A stretch of 64,000 bases of DNA from an uncultured Roseobacter sp. (lineage in GTDB: Bacteria; Pseudomonadota; Alphaproteobacteria; Rhodobacterales; Rhodobacteraceae), in assembly GCF_947499265.1 (NCBI RefSeq), contig NZ_CANMNK010000005.1:124001-188000 (forward strand), in the 5' to 3' direction. Below, piece by piece: positions 47,350 to 56,693 of the stretch. How positions within the stretch are numbered: the stretch's first letter is position 1; each line of letters opens with the position of its first letter. The notes below the pieces were generated by a model. It made no database searches, was not told the origin of the DNA, and saw nothing but the letters and a program-made list of their open reading frames with translations. The position numbers and the translations under genes are program-made.

Positions 47350-48108
47350 ATGCTCGCCTATTCAGAATTCGGCGCCCAGGATGTGCCCACCGTCCTGATC
47401 GTTCACGGCCTTTATGGGTCAGGACGCAATTGGGGGGTCATCGCCAAACGTCTGTCAGATGTGGCGCACGTGGTAACGGTGGACCAGCGCAACCATGGTC
47501 AAAGCCCCTGGACCGACACCCATACCTACGCCGACATGGCCGGTGATCTGGCAGAATTGATCGAGCATCTTGGTGCGCCGGTTCACGTGGTCGGTCATTC
47601 CATGGGGGGCAAGGCCTCCATGGTGCTGGCGGTGCAGAACCCGCAATTGGTGGACCGCCTGATCGTCGCCGATATTGCGCCGGTGGCCTATAGCCACAGC
47701 CAAATTCAGTTCATTACCGCCATGCGCGCCGTGGACCTTTCCGCCATCACCCGCCGCTCGGAGGCCGAAGCGCAACTGGCGGAGCAAGGGGTTGAACCCG
47801 CGCTGCAGAGTTTTTTCACGCAATCGCTTGATGTGCCCCAAAAGCGGTGGCGTCTGAACCTCGATGTGCTTGCGTCCGAAATGGACGGCATCCTGTCCTT
47901 CCCGGACCTGTCGGGCCAGTTTGACGGGTCCACCCTGTTCCTGTCGGGTGCCGCGTCTGATTACGTCCTGCCCGCCCACCGGCCGCAGATCAAATCGCTC
48001 TTTCCGCAGGCGCGTTTTGCGAAACTGCCGGATGCCGGTCACTGGCTCCATGCAGATAAACCCCGTGAATTCGAAGCCGCTTTACGCACCTTTTTGAAAC
48101 TGGCCTAG
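47350..48108 (+). CDS. Alpha/beta-hydrolase (YbfF-like esterase)
   Basis: A 252-residue alpha/beta-hydrolase: 'VLIVHGLYGSGRNWGVIAKRL' forms the oxyanion region, the nucleophile elbow is 'VGHSMGGKASM' (about 90-100), and the catalytic His is in 'LPDAGHWLHADKP'. The sequence is close to YbfF-type esterases acting on short acyl esters or acyl-CoAs. I take the ATG at 47350 over a TTG two codons earlier. Single-gene unit. Confidence 0.88.
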   Translation: MLAYSEFGAQDVPTVLIVHGLYGSGRNWGVIAKRLSDVAHVVTVDQRNHGQSPWTDTHTYADMAGDLAELIEHLGAPVHVVGHSMGGKASMVLAVQNPQLVDRLIVADIAPVAYSHSQIQFITAMRAVDLSAITRRSEAEAQLAEQGVEPALQSFFTQSLDVPQKRWRLNLDVLASEMDGILSFPDLSGQFDGSTLFLSGAASDYVLPAHRPQIKSLFPQARFAKLPDAGHWLHADKPREFEAALRTFLKLA

Positions 48109-48121
48109 CCGGAACCGAGCA

Positions 48122-48138
48122 GTTTCCGGATCGGGAAC
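48122..48138. promoter_or_regulatory. GTTTCC palindrome between hydrolase and VPLPA-CTERM genes
   Basis: GTTTCC-GGATC-GGGAAC, one mismatch between the six-base arms, 14 bases after the hydrolase stop and 156 bases before the next start. Confidence 0.4.
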
Positions 48139-48293
48139 AATGGGCAATGCGATACCCATCTGTTGCGGTCATACACCCAATTTTCTTCATATTTTCCGGA
48201 AATTGACCATAATTCTTGCAATCAACTCCAAATGAGGCAGGGTAATCGTCACGGATTGCGACAAGCGGTCCTGTTAGGATTTTGGGGAAGATA

Positions 48294-48959
48294 ATGCGTA
48301 ACCTTTTTACCTTGGTGTTCTCAGCCGCGCTCGGCCTGACCGCAGCCGTTGGCGCGTCATCGCTCGGGTTTGGCACGTTCACGGTAGGCGACAGCGTTGC
48401 GGGCGCACAAACGGCCAGCGCGCAGTTCAAATTCAACGCTGAAAATGCGGAGTTTGGCGCAACAGGTGGCGATGTAAATGTGCAATTGGCCCCCTTCTCG
48501 GACAGCACCATTTCGTTTTTCGAAGTGAATTCCATTGGCAAACCCTTCGAATTCCAATCCATCGACATCTTTGCTGCAGACGGCATTGACGAAGACCTGA
48601 AGTTTGTCGGCTTTCTGGACGGTGCCGAGATCGTCTCGGAAGTCTTGAATTTGCTGGGTGGGCCGGTCAGCTTTGCGCCGGGCAGCTTTGCCGGCAAGCC
48701 GATTGATCAACTGCGGATCGGGTCTGTGGCGTCCTTCGGAGGCGGTTCCGGTGGCTTCGGCGGTGCTGGTGGCGGCGGCACGGGCCAGCGCGCACTTGCG
48801 CAACTTGATTTCTCTGAGGATCAGGATGGCGACGCGCCGGTAGTCCTGGACAATCTGGAACTTGCCGAACTTGCGGCGGTACCCGTGCCTGCGTCGATAC
48901 TCTTGTTTGGCACGGCGCTGGCTGGTTTTGGCGTGATGCGCCGCCGCCAGAAAACCTGA
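48294..48959 (+). CDS. VPLPA/PEP-CTERM-type surface protein
   Basis: A 221-residue secreted protein: signal peptide at the start ('MRNLFTLVFSAALGLTAAVGA'), a beta-rich middle rich in Asp/Phe, a Gly stretch ('FGGGSGGFGGAGGGGTG', about 150-165), and the C-terminal sorting signal 'VPVPASILLFGTALAGFGVMRRRQKT': a VPxPA motif, a hydrophobic helix and a basic tail. In Rhodobacterales such VPLPA-CTERM proteins are processed by an exosortase and linked to exopolysaccharide. No exosortase gene lies nearby. Ends in a clear terminator. Confidence 0.8.
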   Translation: MRNLFTLVFSAALGLTAAVGASSLGFGTFTVGDSVAGAQTASAQFKFNAENAEFGATGGDVNVQLAPFSDSTISFFEVNSIGKPFEFQSIDIFAADGIDEDLKFVGFLDGAEIVSEVLNLLGGPVSFAPGSFAGKPIDQLRIGSVASFGGGSGGFGGAGGGGTGQRALAQLDFSEDQDGDAPVVLDNLELAELAAVPVPASILLFGTALAGFGVMRRRQKT

Positions 48960-48984
48960 CACCTGCAAAAGTCGGGACTGTTTG

Positions 48985-49009
48985 GGCGACCTCCTGAGGG
49001 TCGCCTTTT
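48985..49009 (+). terminator. Terminator of the VPLPA-CTERM gene
   Basis: GGCGACC (48985-48991) pairs with GGTCGCC (48999-49005) around a seven-base loop, then TTTT. Confidence 0.8.
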
Positions 49010-49139
49010 CGTTTGTCTTGCCAATGTCGTCCAATAACGCCGCTCAAGGGCCATTCAGCCCTTGCGCACCGCCCGCTCTTGCCTATAACGCAGGACAATT
49101 TGGACGCACGGGGGTGTCCAGAACATGAGGGGCCGGACC

Positions 49140-52100
49140 ATGCCAAAAAGAACCGATATCAAATCGATCATGATTATTGGTGCAGGTCCTATTGTCATTG
49201 GTCAGGCCTGCGAGTTCGACTATTCCGGCGCACAGGCCTGCAAGGCGCTGAAGGAGGAAGGTTACCGGGTCATCCTGGTCAACTCCAACCCCGCGACGAT
49301 CATGACCGACCCCGGCCTTGCCGATGCCACCTATATTGAACCCATCACACCGGAAATGGTCGCCAAGATCATCGAGAAAGAGCGCCCCGATGCGCTGCTG
49401 CCGACCATGGGCGGGCAAACCGGGCTCAACACCTCGCTGGCGCTCGAAGAGATGGGCGTTCTGGACAAATTCAACGTCGAGATGATCGGCGCCAAGCGCG
49501 ACGCCATCGAGATGGCCGAAGACCGCAAGCTTTTCCGTGAAGCGATGGACCGGCTGGGCATCGAAAACCCCAAGGCAGCGATTGTCACCGCCCCCAAGGA
49601 TGCAAACGGCAAGAAAGACCTCGCTGAGGGTGTTCGGCTGGCGCTGGAGACGCTGGAAGAGGTGGGCCTGCCCGCAATCATCCGTCCCGCCTTCACCATG
49701 GGCGGCACCGGCGGCGGCGTGGCCTACAACCGCGATGACTACGAGGCGATCTGCCGCTCGGGCATGGATGCCTCCCCCGTTGGGCAGATTTTGGTCGATG
49801 AATCCCTGCTGGGCTGGAAGGAATTCGAGATGGAGGTGGTGCGCGACACCGCCGACAACGCGATCATCGTCTGCTCCATCGAAAACGTGGACCCGATGGG
49901 CGTGCATACCGGCGACAGCATCACCGTGGCCCCGGCGCTCACGCTGACCGACAAGGAATACCAGATCATGCGCAACCACTCGATCGCAGTGCTGCGCGAG
50001 ATTGGGGTGGAAACGGGCGGCTCCAACGTGCAGTGGGCGGTGAACCCCGTCGATGGCCGCATGGTGGTGATCGAGATGAACCCGCGGGTGTCGCGTTCCT
50101 CCGCGCTCGCCTCCAAGGCCACGGGCTTCCCCATCGCCAAGATCGCCGCCAAGCTCGCCGTGGGGTTCACGCTGGACGAGCTCGACAATGACATCACCAA
50201 GGTCACGCCCGCCTCTTTCGAACCGACCATCGACTATGTGGTCACCAAAATCCCGAAATTCGCGTTTGAGAAATTCCCCGGCAGCACGCCTGACCTGACC
50301 ACCGCGATGAAGTCGGTGGGCGAGGCCATGTCCATCGGCCGCACAATCCATGAAAGCATGCAGAAAGCGCTGGCCTCGATGGAATCCGGCCTGACCGGTT
50401 TTGATGAGATCAACATCCCCGGCGTTGGTGTTGGCCATTGGGACACAGACGGGGCCGACCGTGCCGCCATTGTCAAAGCGATCAGCCAGCAAACACCTGA
50501 CCGCTTGCGCACCATCGCGCAGGCCATGCGTCATGGCATGTCCGATGAAGATATCCACGGCGTGACCATGTTTGACCCATGGTTCCTGGCCCGCATCCGC
50601 GAAATCATCGACGCCGAAGGTGAGTTGCGGAAAAGCGGCCTGCCGGTCACCGAAAAGAACCTGCGCATGCTCAAGATGCTTGGGTTCACCGACGCGCGGT
50701 TGGCCCATCTGACCGGACGGGATGAGGCGAATGTGCGCAAGGCACGCCTGAACCTCGGGGTGACCGCCGTCTTCAAGCGTATCGACACCTGCGCGGCTGA
50801 GTTCGAAGCACAGACGCCCTATATGTACTCGACCTATGAGAGCCCGGTTTTCGGCGAGGTCGAATGCGAGGCGCGCCCCTCTGCCCGAAAAAAAGTGGTC
50901 ATTCTGGGCGGTGGACCCAACCGCATTGGGCAAGGGATCGAGTTTGATTACTGCTGCTGTCACGCCTGCTACGCGCTGACCGATGCGGGCTATGAGACGA
51001 TCATGGTCAACTGCAACCCGGAGACGGTTTCAACCGACTATGACACCTCCGACCGGCTTTACTTCGAACCGCTGACCTTTGAACATGTGATGGAAATCCT
51101 GCGCGTGGAGCAGGACAACGGCAATTTGCACGGCGTGATCGTGCAGTTCGGCGGTCAGACCCCGCTGAAGATTGCGCAAGCCCTGCATGCCGAGGGCATC
51201 CCGATCCTCGGGACCACCCCCGATGCCATTGATCTGGCCGAAGACCGTGAGCGGTTCCAGCAGTTGGTGCAGTCCCTCGGGCTCAAGCAACCACATAACG
51301 GCATCGCGCACTCGGATGCTGAAGCACTTGAAATCGCTGCAGATATCGGCTTCCCCCTGGTGATCCGCCCTTCTTACGTGTTAGGCGGCCGCGCGATGGA
51401 AATCGTGCGCGATCAATCTTCGCTCGAACGCTATATCACCTCCGCCGTTGTCGTTTCGGGTGACAGCCCCGTGCTGCTCGACAGCTATCTCGCGGGCGCG
51501 GTGGAATTGGACGTGGACGCGCTCTGCGATGGCACAGACGTGCACGTCGCAGGCATCATGCAGCACATCGAGGAAGCCGGCGTGCACTCTGGTGACAGTG
51601 CCTGCTCGCTGCCGCCTTACTCCCTGCCACGTGACATCATCGCCGAGGTTGAAAAACAGACCCACGCGCTGGCAAAGGCGCTCAATGTCGTGGGCCTGAT
51701 GAACATCCAGTTCGCGATCAAAGACGGCGAGATTTACCTCATCGAGGTCAACCCCCGGGCCTCGCGCACCGTGCCCTTCGTCGCCAAGGCAACCGACAGC
51801 GCCATCGCCTCTATCGCCGCGCGCATCATGGCCGGTGAACCCCTGAGCCATTTCCCGCAACGCGCGCCCTACGATGCCGACGCGGCCTACGACGCCACGC
51901 TGCCCCTGGGCGATCCGATGACGCTGGCCGATCCCAACATGCCGTGGTTCTCCGTGAAGGAGGCCGTGCTGCCCTTTGCCCGCTTCCCCGGCGTCGATAC
52001 CCTGCTGGGTCCGGAAATGCGCTCCACCGGCGAGGTCATGGGGTGGGACCGCGACTTCCCCCGCGCCTTCTTGAAGGCGCAGATGGGGGCGGGCACGATC

Positions 52101-52499
52101 CTGCCGTCCAAAGGCTGCGCATTCCTGTCGATCAAGGACATGGACAAAACCGACGATATGCTGTCAGCGGCGCGCATCCTGCTCGATCAGGGTTTCACAC
52201 TGGTCGCCACCCGCGGCACCGCCAAATGGCTCGCGGATCACGATCTGGCCTGTGGTGTGGTCAACAAGGTCTATGAAGGTCGCCCCGACGTGACCGACAT
52301 GATGAAAGACGACGCCATCCATCTGGTCATGAACACGACAGAAGGCGCGCAAGCGGTCGAAGACAGCAAATCCATCCGGTCCATCGCGCTCTACGACAAG
52401 ATCCCCTATTTTACGACCGCCGCGGGCAGCCATGCCGCCGCACTGGCGATCCGCGCGCAAGCAGATGGGGATGTCGGGGTGAAGGCGCTGCAGGGGTAA
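49140..52499 (+). CDS. carB: Carbamoyl-phosphate synthase large subunit
   Basis: A 1119-residue enzyme making carbamoyl phosphate for arginine and pyrimidine synthesis. It shows the internal duplication of the family: ATP-grasp halves starting '[21 protein letters not shown]' (about 11) and '[21 protein letters not shown]' (about 585), with '[10 protein letters not shown]' and '[19 protein letters not shown]' in the first and matching '[19 protein letters not shown]' in the second; the C-terminal MGS-like allosteric domain follows. ATG 49140 ('MPKRTDIKS') chosen. The small subunit (carA) is not adjacent. Confidence 0.97.
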   Translation: MPKRTDIKSIMIIGAGPIVIGQACEFDYSGAQACKALKEEGYRVILVNSNPATIMTDPGLADATYIEPITPEMVAKIIEKERPDALLPTMGGQTGLNTSLALEEMGVLDKFNVEMIGAKRDAIEMAEDRKLFREAMDRLGIENPKAAIVTAPKDANGKKDLAEGVRLALETLEEVGLPAIIRPAFTMGGTGGGVAYNRDDYEAICRSGMDASPVGQILVDESLLGWKEFEMEVVRDTADNAIIVCSIENVDPMGVHTGDSITVAPALTLTDKEYQIMRNHSIAVLREIGVETGGSNVQWAVNPVDGRMVVIEMNPRVSRSSALASKATGFPIAKIAAKLAVGFTLDELDNDITKVTPASFEPTIDYVVTKIPKFAFEKFPGSTPDLTTAMKSVGEAMSIGRTIHESMQKALASMESGLTGFDEINIPGVGVGHWDTDGADRAAIVKAISQQTPDRLRTIAQAMRHGMSDEDIHGVTMFDPWFLARIREIIDAEGELRKSGLPVTEKNLRMLKMLGFTDARLAHLTGRDEANVRKARLNLGVTAVFKRIDTCAAEFEAQTPYMYSTYESPVFGEVECEARPSARKKVVILGGGPNRIGQGIEFDYCCCHACYALTDAGYETIMVNCNPETVSTDYDTSDRLYFEPLTFEHVMEILRVEQDNGNLHGVIVQFGGQTPLKIAQALHAEGIPILGTTPDAIDLAEDRERFQQLVQSLGLKQPHNGIAHSDAEALEIAADIGFPLVIRPSYVLGGRAMEIVRDQSSLERYITSAVVVSGDSPVLLDSYLAGAVELDVDALCDGTDVHVAGIMQHIEEAGVHSGDSACSLPPYSLPRDIIAEVEKQTHALAKALNVVGLMNIQFAIKDGEIYLIEVNPRASRTVPFVAKATDSAIASIAARIMAGEPLSHFPQRAPYDADAAYDATLPLGDPMTLADPNMPWFSVKEAVLPFARFPGVDTLLGPEMRSTGEVMGWDRDFPRAFLKAQMGAGTILPSKGCAFLSIKDMDKTDDMLSAARILLDQGFTLVATRGTAKWLADHDLACGVVNKVYEGRPDVTDMMKDDAIHLVMNTTEGAQAVEDSKSIRSIALYDKIPYFTTAAGSHAAALAIRAQADGDVGVKALQG

Positions 52500-52526
52500 A
52501 TCGAGGCCAAGGCCCGACCTGGGCCC

Positions 52527-52934
52527 CTATTCCACCTCGGCCCGCTGCGGACCATTTGCCTCCATCAGCCGACGCACCGCGTCAATCACCTGCGCCTGGG
52601 TGAACGGGCGTGACAGGTGTTGCCAATGCGGGAACTGAGATCGATCGCGCAGATCGAGCGTTATCACCGCGCGTTCATCCAACCACGCGAGCTCTTGCCC
52701 AGATACATCGAGGGCACCCCCGCGCGCCGCTGCGACAAACAGCAACGCAGGATCAAAATCCCCACGCGATACATCGCGGGCATCCCCAACCGTTTCGAAA
52801 ATCCTGCAGACCGATCCGGCCTGCCAATAGGCGAAGGTATCCGCGATGTCCTGAGACACCAGCGGATCGCCCCCAATGATGCCAACGAAAAGTGTTTTGT
52901 CCAATGCGCAATCCCCGGTTTCCATGTGCACCAT
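52527..52934 (-). CDS. Degenerate receiver-like protein (pseudo-response regulator)
   Basis: A 135-residue single-domain protein resembling CheY-like receivers: 'LFVGIIGGDPLVSQDIADTFAYW', a central 'DPALLFVAAARGG' and 'LSRPFTQAQVIDAVRRLM' at the end. The phosphoacceptor Asp position falls in 'FVAAA' and is not acidic, and the conserved Lys before Pro is Arg ('SRPF'), so it should not be phosphorylated normally. ATG 52934 is preceded by AAGGG; longer starts are possible. Divergent from the Crp/Fnr gene with 52 bases between, so it may be its target or partner. Confidence 0.55.
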   Translation of the reverse strand: MVHMETGDCALDKTLFVGIIGGDPLVSQDIADTFAYWQAGSVCRIFETVGDARDVSRGDFDPALLFVAAARGGALDVSGQELAWLDERAVITLDLRDRSQFPHWQHLSRPFTQAQVIDAVRRLMEANGPQRAEVE

Positions 52935-52986
52935 GGAACCCTTTTCGCCTTCTTGCATTAATCTATGACATAGCAAGGAGAGATTT

Positions 52987-53715
52987 ATGACGACTGACTG
53001 CACGGCATGTCCGCTTCGCAGGCAATCATTTTTTGACGAGATGACTCAGGATGAACTCGACAAGACCAAACGCTTCAAGTCGGGTGAGCTGGCCGTCGAT
53101 CCGGGCACGCCGATCTTGATGGAAGGGTCGAATGCGCCGCAGCTCTATACCGCCCTGCGCGGCATGGGTTTGCGGTACAAAACGCTGCCCGACGGGAACC
53201 GCCAGGTGGTCAATTTTATCTTTCCGGGGGATTTCATTGGCCTACAGGCCGGGATGCTGGGCGAAATGGGCCATTCTGTCGAGGCGACAACGCATATGAC
53301 GCTTTGTGTCTTTGACCGAGGTGATTTTTTTGACTTCTTCCGCAGCTCAACCTCACGCGCGTTCGACATTACCTGGCTCGCCGCGACCGAAGAGCATTTT
53401 CTGGGGGAGACCCTGACCACTGTTGGCCAGCGCGACGCATTGACGTCGGTTGCATGGGCGCTTGTGCGGATGTTCCAGCGTGGCGACGCGCTTGGCATGG
53501 TGCAAAACGGCACGATGCCCTTTCCATTCAAACAACAGGATATCGCAGATGCGCTCGGGCTGTCCCTGGTACACACCAACAAAACACTCGCGCGGTTGAG
53601 AGAGCGACAGTTGGCGGTTTGGTCCGATGGCACGTTGAAAATACACGATCTGGGTGCGCTTGCAGAGGTCGCAGATCTGGAGTTGGAGGCCCTCAGAACG
53701 CGGCCTCTGATTTGA
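52987..53715 (+). CDS. Crp/Fnr-family regulator with an N-terminal Cys pair
   Basis: A 242-residue Crp/Fnr regulator: cNMP-type beta-barrel ('FIFPGDFIGLQAGMLGEMGHSVEATTHMTLCVFDRGDFF'), long dimer helix, and HTH with 'QQDIADALGLSLVHTNKTLARLRE' (recognition helix about 192-205). Cys5 and Cys8 ('DCTACPL') and Cys107 ('MTLCVFD') recall FNR, but a fourth Cys is missing, so a standard FNR [4Fe-4S] cluster is doubtful. The recognition helix lacks the E-x2-S-R of FNR, so other sites are expected. RBS AAGGAGAG. Confidence 0.85.
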   Translation: MTTDCTACPLRRQSFFDEMTQDELDKTKRFKSGELAVDPGTPILMEGSNAPQLYTALRGMGLRYKTLPDGNRQVVNFIFPGDFIGLQAGMLGEMGHSVEATTHMTLCVFDRGDFFDFFRSSTSRAFDITWLAATEEHFLGETLTTVGQRDALTSVAWALVRMFQRGDALGMVQNGTMPFPFKQQDIADALGLSLVHTNKTLARLRERQLAVWSDGTLKIHDLGALAEVADLELEALRTRPLI

Positions 53716-53808
53716 CAATTTCAGCAAAACGCAGCCGTATGGGCGTGGATTATTGGCGTCTGCAGGGGCGCCATGCGATGCTCGGATCGGAATTGCAAAG
53801 GAAACCCC

Positions 53809-54096
53809 ATGCGCTTGATCATTGCCGCCAGCCTCGTCCTTTTGAGCGCTTGTGTTCCAGTGCCTGACCCTGCGACCACGGGACTACCGCTTTTTGGCAA
53901 CGGCTACCGTTTTGAAGGTGATACCTGCCGTCGCGTGGGTGAGGATGATTTCACCAATCAGTTTCTGGATGACGCCGCCGATCTTGTGGCCTGTCCGAGC
54001 GATGCGGAAAACATCGGTGTTTTTGTCACTGACACTGGCGCCCGAGAAGTCGGGCGGCGCGACGGCTATACGCTGTTCTCGGTGCCCATCCGCTAG
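53809..54096 (+). CDS. Small lipoprotein
   Basis: A 95-residue protein with a type II signal peptide ending in the lipobox L-S-A-C ('MRLIIAASLVLLSAC', Cys15). The mature domain has two more cysteines ('DTCRRVG' and 'LVACPSDAEN') and ends 'TDTGAREVGRRDGYTLFSVPIR'. ATG 53809 is preceded by AAAGGAAA. Function unknown; sits between the Crp/Fnr gene and a FabH-like gene, probably on its own promoter. Confidence 0.75.
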   Translation: MRLIIAASLVLLSACVPVPDPATTGLPLFGNGYRFEGDTCRRVGEDDFTNQFLDDAADLVACPSDAENIGVFVTDTGAREVGRRDGYTLFSVPIR

Positions 54097-54206
54097 CGGC
54101 ACAGCTGCGTTGAAACACCTGCCGACGCTGCGTCACCCTGACCGGCATAACTTGACGCGCTCTTTGGTTTGCGTGCAAAACGGTCCATCCTGTTGGAGGC
54201 TCAAAG

Positions 54207-55331
54207 ATGTATACACCCGCGATAACCGGCACCGGCGTTTTCACACCGGACAACGTGATCACCAACGCAGAACTGGTGACCGCATTCAACGCCTACGTGG
54301 ACTTGTTCAATGCGGAAAACGCGGCGGAGATCACAGCAGGATCCGTGTCGGCAAAGGAGTATTCCTCAGAGGAATTCATCGTCAAAGCGTCGGGCATCAA
54401 CCAACGCTATGTGATTGATAAAAAAGGCGTACTTGATCCAACCGTGATGCATCCGCTGTTGCGGCAGCGCACGGATGAGGAGCCTTCACTGATGGCGGAA
54501 ATGGGTCTGGACGCCGCGCACAAAGCATTGCAGATGGCCGGTAAAACAGTACAGGACGTCGGGCTTGTTATCTGTGCCGCCTCCAATATGGAACGCGCCT
54601 ACCCGGCCGTCGCAATCGAGATACAGCAACTGCTGGGTGTTGAGGGCTTTGCCTTCGATATGAATGTGGCCTGCTCGTCGGCAACCTTCGGTATTCAGGC
54701 GGCAGCGGATATGGTCAGATCCGGCAGTGTCAAAAGTGCGCTCGTAATCAACCCGGAGATTTGTTCCGCACATCTGGAATGGCGCGACCGCGATTGCCAT
54801 TTCATCTTTGGTGACGTCGCAACCGCCACCCTGATCGAACGCAGCGAAGATGCGACGGGTGCATATTTTGAGATCAAGTCGACCCGCTGTGCCACCGAGT
54901 TTTCAAACAACATCCGCAACAACAACGGCTACCTGCGCCGCTCACGCCCGGATGGGATGGCAGACCGGCGGGACATGCAATTCATGCAGAACGGGCGCAA
55001 GGTCTTCAAAGAGGTCCTTCCCATGGTGTCCGATCATCTCGCAGCGCATATGCGCGACGAAGGCGTAAAAGCGGACGACCTCAAGCGCCTTTGGCTGCAC
55101 CAGGCGAACAAGACAATGAACGACTTTATCGGGCGCAAGGTTCTGGGGCGAACACCCGAACCACAAGAGCAACCCAACATTTTGCAGGACTATGCAAACA
55201 CCTCCTCCGCCGGATCGATCATCGCCTTCTCAAAGTATTCGGATGACATGACGGACGGCGACAAGGGGCTGATATGCTCCTTCGGCGCAGGGTACTCGGT
55301 CGGCTCCGTCCTTGTTGAACGGCACGACTGA
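54207..55331 (+). CDS. Beta-ketoacyl-ACP synthase III-like protein
   Basis: A 374-residue thiolase-fold condensing enzyme. The Cys-His-Asn triad is intact: Cys156 ('NVACSSATF'), His298 ('LWLHQANKTMN') and Asn331 ('YANTSSAGS'). It is longer than housekeeping FabH (about 320) and has an inserted 'AYVDLFNAENAAEI' region near 30-45, like the FabH2-type enzymes (e.g. P. aeruginosa PA3286) that take acyl-CoAs from beta-oxidation into fatty acid synthesis. Not in a fab operon; stands alone, so that shunt-type role fits better than primary initiation. Confidence 0.85.
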   Translation: MYTPAITGTGVFTPDNVITNAELVTAFNAYVDLFNAENAAEITAGSVSAKEYSSEEFIVKASGINQRYVIDKKGVLDPTVMHPLLRQRTDEEPSLMAEMGLDAAHKALQMAGKTVQDVGLVICAASNMERAYPAVAIEIQQLLGVEGFAFDMNVACSSATFGIQAAADMVRSGSVKSALVINPEICSAHLEWRDRDCHFIFGDVATATLIERSEDATGAYFEIKSTRCATEFSNNIRNNNGYLRRSRPDGMADRRDMQFMQNGRKVFKEVLPMVSDHLAAHMRDEGVKADDLKRLWLHQANKTMNDFIGRKVLGRTPEPQEQPNILQDYANTSSAGSIIAFSKYSDDMTDGDKGLICSFGAGYSVGSVLVERHD

Positions 55332-55355
55332 CGGGCGATCAACCCATCGTAGAGG

Positions 55356-55820
55356 TCACGCTGCGCCGTGATCGTTTTCCAGATGCAGCTTCATATCGAT
55401 CAGCACCTGCTGCAACAGGCCGGTTTCGCGTAGCAGCCGTTTGGCCTCGTTGACCGTGATTTTACCGTCTTCCATGGATTGCTGATATTCCCCCATCAGC
55501 ATTGCAAACCGCTGGCTCAGCGCGATGACATCGGCGTTTACACCCCCGGGACGCTCCGCATTGGGGCGGCGCTCGTCATATTGCAGGGACGTCCCCGCAA
55601 GTTCCGCCAGCGCACCGGTCACATGCGGGTATTTGGCCGCCTGTTCCAGCAAGGCGACCGTTTCAATGGGCATATAGCGGTCAGAATGCTCATCATGGTC
55701 AGAGTAATAGCGGCCAAGTGTTGCCTTTGATTTTCCGGTAATCTGGCAGGCTTGTTCAATGCCAACGTCCTTGACCAGCGACTCCGTGTGCTTCTTCAGG
55801 TATCTGCCGATCGCCGTCAT
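55356..55820 (-). CDS. Putative HTH protein of unknown function
   Basis: A 154-residue protein with an N-terminal segment reading like a phage-type HTH: 'GIEQACQITGKSKATLGRYYSDHDEHSDRYMPIETVALLEQAA' (about 20-62), then a helical C-terminal part ('AMLMGEYQQSMEDGKITVNEAKRLLRETGLLQQVLIDMKLHLEN'). The combination suggests a DNA-binding regulator with a dimerising tail. No family name comes to mind. It is divergent from tdk across 287 bases that contain a hairpin-rich leader. Confidence 0.55.
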   Translation of the reverse strand: MTAIGRYLKKHTESLVKDVGIEQACQITGKSKATLGRYYSDHDEHSDRYMPIETVALLEQAAKYPHVTGALAELAGTSLQYDERRPNAERPGGVNADVIALSQRFAMLMGEYQQSMEDGKITVNEAKRLLRETGLLQQVLIDMKLHLENDHGAA

Positions 55821-55952
55821 ATCGTCCTCATCCAGCTCAAATTTTACATATCCACCGCTAGGGGGAAAACCGTCTAGGGTTTTCCATTAATCGGATGTCA
55901 GGGAAATGTCATTTATAAAAGTGCTCCCATTGTTCGGGGGATTAGCGAGTTG

Positions 55953-56041
55953 CCGGTGTTCCCTACACCGGTTTTGGGTCGGAGCTTTGTTGCGCTCCGC
56001 CGGTTTGGGAGCGGCGGGTCGGCTGAAAGGCCGACAGCCGC
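55953..56041 (+). ncRNA. Candidate structured leader or small RNA before tdk
   Basis: Three successive hairpins within 90 bases: CCGGTGT-n5-ACACCGG (55953-55971), GGAGC-n8-GCTCC (55981-55998) and GTCGGC-n6-GCCGAC (56018-56035), the last extended by GCGG/CCGC with a bulge. CGCTCC (55993-55998) can instead pair with GGAGCG (56008-56013), giving two mutually exclusive folds. The first hairpin is followed by TTTT and could end a short transcript. It lies 67 bases before the tdk start. No match to a known riboswitch that I recognise. Confidence 0.45.
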
Positions 56042-56107
56042 GCACTGGCTCCTGTTTGATATCCTCAGATGCTTGCAGCCGCTTTTGACCACGCCTATCA
56101 AGCGATT

Positions 56108-56689
56108 ATGGCCAAGCTCTATTTTCACTACTCCACCATGAATGCCGGGAAATCCACGGTGCTGTTGCAAGCCGCGCATAACTACCGCGAGCGGGGCATG
56201 GTGCCCTATCTGTTGACCGCCCGGTTTGACAAGCGCGCAGGCGAGGCCTGTATCGCCTCGCGCATCGGGATCCGCGAAGAGGCCGATACCTTCGCCTCCA
56301 AAGACGACCTCTTTGCACGTATCGCCCAGCGCCAAAATGAGGGGCCCATCGCCTGCGTCTTCATCGACGAGGCGCAATTTCTGACGGAGGAGCAGGTCTG
56401 GCAACTGGCCCGCGCGGTGGATGATCTGGGCGTGCCCATTATGTGCTTTGGACTGCGCGTCGATTTTCGAGGCAAGCTGTTCCCAGGATCCGCCACGCTT
56501 CTGGCATTGGCCGACGAAATGCGCGAAGTCCGCACCATCTGCCATTGCGGGAAAAAGGCGACGATGGTGGTGCGGATGGACGCCAGTGGCAAAGCCCTGC
56601 GCGATGGCGCACAGGTGCAGATCGGCGGCAATGAAACCTATGTTTCCCTCTGCCGCCGCCACTGGCGCGAAGCGGTTGGCGACAGCTGA
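56108..56689 (+). CDS. tdk: Thymidine kinase
   Basis: A 193-residue type II thymidine kinase phosphorylating thymidine to dTMP. P-loop 'STMNAGKSTVLL' (9-20), Asp87-Glu88 in 'CVFIDEAQF', 'FGLRVDFRG', and the zinc site Cys145/Cys147 ('RTICHCGKKAT') with Cys182/His185 ('SLCRRHW'). ATG 56108 chosen to start at 'MAKLYFHYSTMNAGKST'; 13 upstream codons fall in the leader. Together with deoA/cdd/upp it completes thymidine and uridine salvage; its position after a possible RNA switch invites checking. Confidence 0.95.
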   Translation: MAKLYFHYSTMNAGKSTVLLQAAHNYRERGMVPYLLTARFDKRAGEACIASRIGIREEADTFASKDDLFARIAQRQNEGPIACVFIDEAQFLTEEQVWQLARAVDDLGVPIMCFGLRVDFRGKLFPGSATLLALADEMREVRTICHCGKKATMVVRMDASGKALRDGAQVQIGGNETYVSLCRRHWREAVGDS

Positions 56690-56693
56690 AACA

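Noticed and set aside
49083..50963. 626-codon open frame on the minus strand inside carB
   Set aside because: Exact antisense of carB; rich in His, Arg and Gly from GC-skew of third codon positions, with no family motif or RBS.
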